Program-made: the position numbers and the translations under genes | The notes under the pieces: generated by a model | What the model saw: the letters and a program-made list of their open reading frames with translations, nothing else | The model's database searches: none | What the model was told of the DNA's origin: nothing | Shown here: in pieces, positions 57,901 through 64,000 of the stretch | Numbering within the stretch: the first letter of the stretch is position 1 | Layout: every line of letters starts with the position of its first letter | DNA from: Steromphala cineraria | Taxonomy: Eukaryota; Mollusca; Gastropoda; Trochida; Trochidae | Length of the DNA: 64,000 nucleotides | Direction: 5' to 3' | Assembly (NCBI GenBank): GCA_916613615.1 | Contig: OU744725.1 | Location: 67,730,754-67,794,753, forward strand

Positions 57901-60900
57901 TTTCTTGATTTCAACTATGTCTAACATCATGACTAAGGCTCTAAATCTATACTTTTTGTAAATCTTTTTGCCACAACTTTCCCTTCCAAACTGAACTGTT
58001 AATATGGGTTTTGGTTCAATAATAAAAACAAAGGAGTTCATTTATCTCTCTCCCTCTATCAATGCATCAACAAATATTGAAGGCCCTTTTGTGTTGCATC
58101 AGACATATTGTATAACATGTTGCAGATCACAAGAACGACATAAAATGAAATACATGTTCGTTGCTGTAAGTCACAACTAAAGGCCACAATGTACTTTTCG
58201 AAAAACAGAAATGGTAAAAATTATTTTAATGTTAAGAAGCTGGAGTAGGGATATAATATTTATCAAGAAGTCTTTAAATGTAGCAGTAACATAACTGTGA
58301 CTCTATTACAATGTAAGCATTAACATGCTCCTTTTATTTTGCTTTACATGTTTTGGTAGCGAACCCTATGGAGTCCTTTCAAACCTCACACAACATGTAT
58401 CAAGTTAAATTGATCAGGAGTTCGTTGTTTGTATAAAAAGCTCTGACAGTTGCATAGAAGATATCTGAGCTTCGCAACAGTTCTCACAGTCATAAATGTC
58501 TACTGATTAAATAAAGAGTACAGGCTGTCTATGATAAGTGTTGTTGATGGTAGTTTTGGATTCATAGCCAGTGTTTCATGTTCTGATAATTTCCCTTTTG
58601 GGATAACACATGTGTGACTTGCATTTACGGATGCAATTACCGAACTTCTAGTGTTGATCACATCCTGATGCAGATACAGTTTGATACAGAAGAGTATTTG
58701 AAAAACATTTATTTCACTACACTTTATTCTCAAAACGTTTTATTTTCCAAAACACTTTTCCCTGAAATTGCTATATCAAATCTCAAAATAGAGTTATAAT
58801 ATTAATGCAATATAGACGTTTGTGAAAATTAACTTCATAGAGAATACCTAAAACGAAGGAAATTGATAATGAGGCATCGCTTATATCATGGCTGCTAATA
58901 TTAATGAAGGGAGAAAGCCATCGACACTATCGTTGCTATGCATTGCGGTGACACATTACAACAAATGCTATGTTCTTGTCAATTTAACGTAAGTACTACA
59001 CGTATTTCGTTGACTTTGAAAAAAAATAAGTATAAGGAACAAGATCGAAATAAAATAACATCGGTACACCAAAAGTTTCAAAAAAGGTGCCTTGCTTTCA
59101 CATTGTGCCAAAGCCTTATATAATCTTTAAGTCGTGTTGTTCTAAGTATAGACACCCCCATTTTATTCAAAGTCATTTTATTTTGGTAAGGCACTCTATG
59201 GTGTCTTTTCAAAGCTTACTCTTGGAAAATCAAAGCTAAATCAATTTTAGATTCAGATATGGTTCAAAACGAATTCATAATCACGCAACAGGATCAGACT
59301 TTGATCTCCTAGTAATCATTTTATTCTCTATGTTTGTGTTGCTCTGTCGTCAGACTACTTAGTGTTCAACGTTGAATCCTGCAGCTCAAGTAGCCTTCCT
59401 GAATCATGAATATTTGTAAAGTGTTTGTAAATCTTCGTGTTGTACATTGTAAACGGGTTTGTGTAACAGTGACCGCAACTAAATTTATTATATATCAAGA
59501 TTAATTGTTACTCGGTTAACATTGCAATTAGTCATTTAATGTTTTTTTCGATAACTGACAATTTAAAGGCAGAATTATACCAGTTGAATTCACAGATCAC
59601 TCAAAAAAAGTTTTTTAAAGGTAAATACGTTTAGCCAAACTTACTCTAATTACTGTAAGAGAAGATTCTTTTGATTCTATATATGACTGCTATTGCCATT
59701 ATAGTGGTATTACAATCAGTTTAAGACCGCACTGCAGCACTATATAATTCATAATACTTACACAGTTTATACTTTTCAAGTACTAAGACAGTTAGACTTG
59801 CCACGAATTTTGGTCGGCCGAAACTTTGCCTCATGATCAGGAACATAGGCCTTCTATGGTCATTGATGACGTCATAAATCAGAGGGAGATAAACCATGGG
59901 TTGTTTTCATTTGAAAAGTAAAGTTTTGAAATGCTTACATTTTATTTTGAAAAAACATACGCTTTAACTGATATATCCAAAAACTAACGATTCACATCAT
60001 TAAGCTTAATTGTAATCTCTTGAGAGCATGTATATGAGCATCAATTTTTTTCCCGTCTTTGAGGAAAACAATAAAATACATCATAAATAGGAAACATTTT
60101 ATCAATTTAACCATTTCTCACATAAAAGCATTGCACGTGCCAAAAAATATGTTCATACTAACAATAACACTGATGGCATAAAAATGTCAGTCTTTATGTT
60201 TTTTTATATCGGTCTAATTTGATTTTTAACTAAAGTTCAAACAATCACACATCATCTAGTTTAGTGTGTTTGTTGATGAAATGTTTCAAACGAACATCAT
60301 CAGGCATCGAAAAACATATGGTATAACATAATTCTATTCAGTAAGATGGGTACTAGTATTGTTCCAGCTGAAAACACCTTATGATTCAAAATATTTGTCT
60401 GAAAAAACATCCCAAATAACGTCCCATAATCGGCTTAGCTGTGGCATTTTTAAGCTTATTATATTAATATAATTGTTTTGTCGATTTCGCACTCACCTTC
60501 AGATTTCTACTTTTGACAGTTTTCATAGAAAATAAACATACCAAAATTAATACAACTTGCAGACCTAGCTCATGGAAACTTGAACTACGGATCAGTAAGC
60601 ATGTGAAAAACTTCAACTTCTCATATATATTCATACTATTTTGGATGTTTTTAATTGATTTCCTGAAGACCCATGGAACATGTCATCTTTTGGTGACTCT
60701 TTTATTATTTCTTTAATTTGTTGATGTCAATGTACAGATAGAGAGGATTTTAATTTTTTACATTTTTCATTTTTCATTGATATTTCATGATTTTATTAAA
60801 TGATGATTCTCTCAATGAATCCACTGACCTAGCTTGGGCAATGACGTTATGTGTATTGATGGCTTTAATACTGAATAGGTTAATGGGTGATCTTAACTCA

Positions 60901-62357
60901 ACATTTTATAAAAATGTACTTTTTAAAGTATTTAGAACGAACATCACTGATATCAAGTTCACAAGTTCATCCATTATTACCATGCCTTCAATTGTTAGAT
61001 TTGTCTTTCATGTTGTAAAAGTAATTCTTGAAGCATTTGTTGTACTCAATGATTTACTATTTTCAAGTTATTGTCATTTACCAAACTAATTGTGGAGCAA
61101 TTGACTATGTCAATTACATCAGTATATAGCCTTCAATCCTTTTGACCAACAATCATTGCTCTGTCTGCTCGTCCTTGTGTCCGCAATTTAATGTTGGTGG
61201 TTTCCATGGAAACGTAACTACAGATATAAGAAGTTCGTTTCAAAAGTAGAACTAAAACATCGTAATACACAATTACAATGAAATTTAATATTGATTCAAT
61301 AAACATGTGTTGATTTTGGGATTTTCAACTTCAATTTCATTTTGGCTAGTCTTTTCAAGAGCAAAGGCTGTTGATAAATTTGTATAAGTGAGAAAACTTA
61401 GCAATTTAATATGTCTTATAGATATATTTATTTACTAGTTTCTACATTGAGAGGAATAAACACAACTTCTGGTAAATTCTGTCTTAAAGATTAGACGTAC
61501 AGTCACGTACTGTATTTTTCTGGTTCTGAAAACAAATAACATTTATTTCTAACCATGAATAACCAGGAAAATGAATGTTTTAATGTTCCAAATTCCGTAA
61601 TATTATTTTATTTTATCTTTATATACCTTAGAGTAGTGCTTGTGGATTTTTCGTGTGTACATATGTGTGAGTGTGTGTGTGTGTGTATTGATTAAAATCG
61701 TTGCAAATAGTACTGCCTTTCCACCGTTTATAAATGATTTATACAGCAAACATCTTTATACCTTCGTCAATGCTTACAGAATGATGTCAATTTGATCACC
61801 TGTCGTTTCGCTGTGAGAAAGAAAGCATCTATCTAATCAGGCAGAAACTGTTGGGTTGCATCTCTAATAATTCAATTTGATATCCCTTCTAAGTCTTTTG
61901 GGTTTCATCTCTTAAGAAATTACTTTGTTGACACCAACACTTGATTTAATTCATTGTTGTGGCTTGAAAGTTTGTAGGGCTTTGCAATATTATCACAATG
62001 CAGATTGTGAATTACAATTATTGCAATTTTGTTTTCAATGAGCATCATATTGTAACAAAATCTCGCAAACTAATTTTCTGTCAGACTGGTTGAAATATTT
62101 TATTCTAAGGCACAGTAATATGCTTAATGTGCAGGAAAATTATGTCTGTGTGCTAGAATATGCGATGAGCTGTTTGAAAAGGGTAGAAGACAATTTTTTT
62201 TGTATACATGTGTATGCCATCTCATTTACTTACTTACTTCATTTACTTAAAATGTTTATCCTACATAAAAAATATACAACGTTCCTTGTAGATGTCATTC
62301 ATCATATTGCAATATATGCAATAAAAACTCGAGAACAGATTGTAATAACAACAACGA
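57901..62357. other. Gene-free part of duplication copy 2
   Basis: Counterpart of 21304-23015 and 28601-31751 joined directly. It shows the unoccupied site of the 5.58-kb element at about 59211-59220 and lacks the ~334-bp block of copy 1 near 58951. The 100-codon frame at 60787-61089 is interrupted in copy 1 and has no recognisable domain. Confidence 0.5.
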
Positions 62358-64000
62358 AAAAATTTTAATCATTGTAGTTGATGACAAAGTTTATATATCA
62401 AACTCAAGAGAAGATAGTTACATACAATTGCCTTACACAACTTGTAATTGAAGTTGAGTACAAAGTTTCCATAACAAACTCCAGAACACATGGTAACAAA
62501 CAATAACCTTGCACTGCTAATTGTTGATTACAAAGTTTCCATAACAAACTCCAGAACACATGGTAACAAACAATAACCTTACACTGCTAGTTGTTGATTA
62601 CAAAGTTTCCATAACAAACTCAAGAACACATGGTAACAAACAATAACCTTGCACTGCTAGTTGTTGATTACAAAGTTTCCATAACAAACTCAAGAACACA
62701 TGGTAACAAACAATAACCTTGAACTGCTAGTTGTTGATTACAAAGTTTCCATAACAAACTCCAGAACACATGGTAACAAACAATAACCTTCCACTGCTAG
62801 TTGTTGATTACAAAGTTTCCATAACAAACTCCAGAACACATGGTAACAAACAATAACCTTCCACTGCTAGTTGTTGATTACAAAGTTTCCATAACAAACT
62901 CCAGAACACATGGTAACAAACAATAACCTTGCACTGCTAGTTGTTGATTACAAAGTTTCCATAACAAACTCCAGAACACATGGTAACAAACAATAACCTT
63001 CCACTGCTAGTTGTTGATTACAAAGTTTCCATAACAAACTCAAGAACACATGGTAACAAACAATAACCTTGCACTGCTAGTTGTTGATTACAAAGTTTCC
63101 ATAACAAACTCAAGAACACATGGTAACAAACAATAACCTTGAACTGCTAGTTATTGATTACAAAGTTTCCATAACAAACTCCAGAACACATGGTAACAAA
63201 CAATAACCTTCCACTGCTAGTTGTTGATTACAAAGTTTCCATAACAAACTCCAGAACACATGATAACAAACAATAACCTTGCACTGCTAGTTGTTGATTA
63301 CAAAGTTTCCATAACAAACTCCAGAACACATGGTAACAAACAATAACCCTGCACTGCCAGTTGTTGATTACAAAGTTTCCATAACAAACTCAAGAACACA
63401 TGGTAACAAACAATAACCTTGCACTGCTAGTTGTTGATCACAAAGTTTCCATAAAAAACTCAAGAACACATGGTAACAAACAATAACCCTGCACTGCTAG
63501 TTGTTGATCACAAAGTTTCCATAACAAACTCAAGAACACATGGTAACAAACAATAACCCTGCACTGCTAGTTGTTGATTACAAAGTTTCCATAACAAACT
63601 CAAGAACACATGGTAACAAACAATAACCTTGCACTGCTAGTTGTTGATCACAAAGTTTCCATAACAAACTCAAGAACACATGGTAACAAACAATAATCTT
63701 GCACTGCTAATTGTTGATTACAAAGTTTCCATAACAAACTCCAGAACACATGGTAACAAACAATAACCTTGCACTGCTAATTGTTGATTACAAAGTTTCC
63801 ATAACAAACTCCAGAACACATGGTAACAAACAATAACCTTGCACTGCTAGTTGTTGATTACAAAGTTTCCATAACAAACTCCAGAACACATGGTAACAAA
63901 CAATAACCTTGCACTGCTAGTTGTTGATTACAAAGTTTCCATAACAAACTCCAGAACACATGGTAACAAACAATAACCTTGAACTGCTAGTTGTTGATTA
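62358..64000. repeat. 70-bp satellite array 2, truncated by the window
   Basis: Same monomer, phase and decayed left edge as array 1, with about 22 core units from 62452 to the window end. Variant units (TGAACTG then TCCACTG) recur 420 bp apart (near 62720/62790 and 63140/63210), so short multi-unit blocks have been re-duplicated here too. Confidence 0.97.

Larger units (their letters stand above)
49506..64000. repeat. Large duplication, copy 2 (continues past the window)
   Basis: Collinear with 9883-34190. It holds the LINE without its 2.56-kb insertion, lacks the 328-bp MITE and the 5.58-kb ACGT-rich element, and ends inside the 70-bp satellite. About 150 bp near 52440-52600 have no close match in copy 1. 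No large transposon insertion is specific to this copy. Confidence 0.93.

Noticed and set aside
60787..61089. 100-codon hydrophobic frame
   Set aside because: Copy 1 has a stop in the middle (near 30280) and there is no known domain.

Overview
This is a non-microbial, AT-rich, gene-poor window from a metazoan nuclear genome, most likely a bivalve mollusc. The best clues are: a Pearl/Helitron-like element with a 169-bp tandem core, an (ACGG)n run and a terminal hairpin, an architecture known from bivalves; a LINE whose C-terminal protein looks like those common in molluscs and which ends in a (TCTG)n tail; several families of short inverted-repeat elements; and a split gene with an apple/PAN domain. 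The species cannot be fixed from the sequence.

Layout. 1-7,851: two diverged copies (A, A') of a ~2-kb non-coding segment, with a LINE-like remnant and a TA-flanked MITE between them. 7,852-9,882: unexplained unique sequence. 9,883-34,306: copy 1 of a large duplication. It carries a 5'-truncated LINE interrupted by a 2.56-kb TTAA-flanked element (itself holding a nested 785-bp element), a 328-bp TTAA MITE, a 5.58-kb ACGT-rich inverted-repeat element, and a 70-bp satellite array. 34,307-37,320: the only gene supported here, on the minus strand, with at least three exons (PAN domain, short linker exon, YWTD-like propeller region); its 5' end was not found. 38,660-41,613: a tRNA-like SINE head, another TTAA MITE and the Pearl-like element. 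41,614-49,505: gene-free, with decayed paralogues of the duplicated modules. 49,506-64,000: copy 2 of the large duplication, running off the window inside its own 70-bp array.

From the duplication start to the start of the core satellite, copy 1 is 21.96 kb and copy 2 is 12.95 kb. The 9.0-kb difference is almost all explained by three transposon insertions in copy 1 (2,562, 5,583 and 332 bp including target duplications) plus one ~334-bp indel. The matching empty target sites are readable in copy 2, so element ends and target duplications can be set with unusual certainty. The LINE, with the same 11-bp target duplication, is in both copies and so is older than the split. The two copies may be true paralogues or two haplotypes placed in tandem by an assembler; sequence alone does not decide this.

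The rest is non-coding repeat sequence. Nearly all short open frames are chance frames or repeat frames. No transposase, RNA gene other than a tRNA-like SINE head, CRISPR array or operon was seen.
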